A stretch of DNA of 13,792 nt from an uncultured Bacteroidales bacterium (GTDB taxonomy: Bacteria > Bacteroidota > Bacteroidia > Bacteroidales > Paludibacteraceae). Where the stretch lies: contig CAKUUM010000045.1 in NCBI GenBank assembly GCA_934692905.1, positions 1-13,792 on the forward strand. The letters run 5' to 3'. A program made the position numbers and the translations under genes. Of the stretch, positions 13,421 through 13,792 are shown one piece after another (position 1 is the first letter of the stretch; each line of letters opens with the position of its first letter). The notes beneath the pieces were generated by a model. That model was not told where the DNA came from. It ran no database searches and saw only the letters and a program-made list of their open reading frames with translations.

Positions 13421-13792
13421 CACCCCCCTTAAACATTATAGGATAGTTATATGTTAGTTTTAGGATAGCACACATTTCGCGGGTTTATCGTGAGTCTATC
13501 GCGGGTCTGATGTATATTAGACGTAAAATGTATCAGATACCAAAAATTCCCCGCCTTCGCTCACTTGCACAAAATACCAAAGTTCTGTTGCCCGAGGATT
13601 TGTTCTATAGGAGTGACTTCATGGTTAGTTCATGAGAATTATAATAAACGTCAGTTTGATATAATTTTAAGACATGGAATTTGCGGCTATATACAAATAT
13701 ATGCAGAAAGGAAGTCAAACGGGAAATATATCCAGGCAGGAGTGGTAGTCATACACAAAAAACAAAGGAGTCTTGAGATATTCGATTTCTCT
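13421..13792. other. intergenic edge region with no supported gene
   Basis: This 372-nt stretch is richer in A and T than the coding regions. It holds two gcgggt-containing direct repeats (around 13478 and 13499: cgcgggtttatc, cgcgggtctgat), a possible 10-bp imperfect stem (13506-13515 with 13528-13537, two G-T wobbles), one short protein-like ORF (13528-13635) and, in another frame, a frame open from about 13512 to the window end without a convincing ATG. No tRNA, rRNA or promoter of the type used elsewhere in the window was found. Confidence 0.6.
13528..13635 (+). CDS. possible small ORF or gene fragment
   Basis: An ATG-started 35-codon frame with protein-like composition (MYQIPKIPRLRSLAQNTKVL, then LPEDLFYRSDF) ending in TGA. 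Its residue mix looks more like real coding sequence than the adjacent low-complexity repeats. There is no recognisable domain and no clear promoter. It could be a small gene, the start of a gene broken by a frameshift, or chance. A different frame (Gly-Ile-Cys-Gly-Tyr..., from about 13674) stays open to the window edge and could be its continuation if a frameshift occurred. Confidence 0.2.
   Translation: MYQIPKIPRLRSLAQNTKVLLPEDLFYRSDFMVSS

Noticed and set aside
12786..13457. Several rightward open frames of 60-100 codons in the C/T-rich repeats
   Set aside because: They are rich in Ser, Pro, Phe and Leu because of the pyrimidine bias, change frame between repeat units, and have no promoter or conserved motif.
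13578..13609. A leftward promoter (GAACTTTG on the - strand) in the right edge
   Set aside because: The first two bases of the -7 box do not match, and no TTTG lies 20 nt upstream, unlike the five promoters accepted here.

Overview
The window looks like a chromosomal stretch of a member of the Bacteroidota, most likely order Bacteroidales. Five promoters of the Bacteroidota type (TTTG or TTG, 20 nt, then TAnnTTTG) can be read, each just upstream of a gene. The genes also fit: a Bacteroidota-type LptE-like lipoprotein, an M49 peptidase of the HEC(L/V)GH type, a DUF3467 protein, and a secreted protein with a type IX secretion-like C-terminal tail. Base composition is mixed, roughly half G+C by eye, falling in the intergenic ends.

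Left half (1-5906, all + strand). A short 11-bp tandem repeat opens the window, followed by a promoter and a secreted protein of unknown function (214-1851) that ends in a strong hairpin terminator. A second promoter drives a translationally coupled pair, a threonine aldolase-family PLP enzyme and a GNAT acetyltransferase (2096-3675). A third promoter drives a stand-alone sigma54-type AAA+ regulator followed 9 nt later by an LptE-like outer-membrane lipoprotein (3738-5489). A fourth promoter, starting 6 nt after that stop, drives secG (5568-5906). The secG terminator appears to sit about 110 nt downstream, inside the 3' end of the convergent gene.

Right half (12828 down to 5932, all - strand). 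Seven closely packed genes run leftward from one promoter at 12873-12904: an SGNH/rhamnogalacturonan-acetylesterase-like secreted protein, a membrane GT2 glycosyltransferase, DUF3467, a nucleoside phosphorylase, an M49 dipeptidyl-peptidase III lipoprotein, a compact AroA and a short second GT2. Overlaps of 1 to 19 nt at four of the six junctions and the absence of any clear internal promoter suggest one transcript, although the functions are mixed (envelope glycan, nucleoside salvage, peptide degradation, aromatic amino acids).

Right end (12905-13792). No convincing gene. It holds two adjacent tandem arrays, a 23-bp repeat and a pyrimidine-rich ~130-bp repeat, followed by an AT-richer edge with one short protein-like ORF.

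The most interesting points are: the SGNH protein appears to have lost its Ser, Asp and His catalytic residues; the short GT2 lacks the first half of its GT-A nucleotide-binding fold; AroA is trimmed at several places while keeping its active site; the sigma54 activator has GAFTDA instead of GAFTGA and no sensory domain; and unexplained intergenic repeats lie upstream of promoters.
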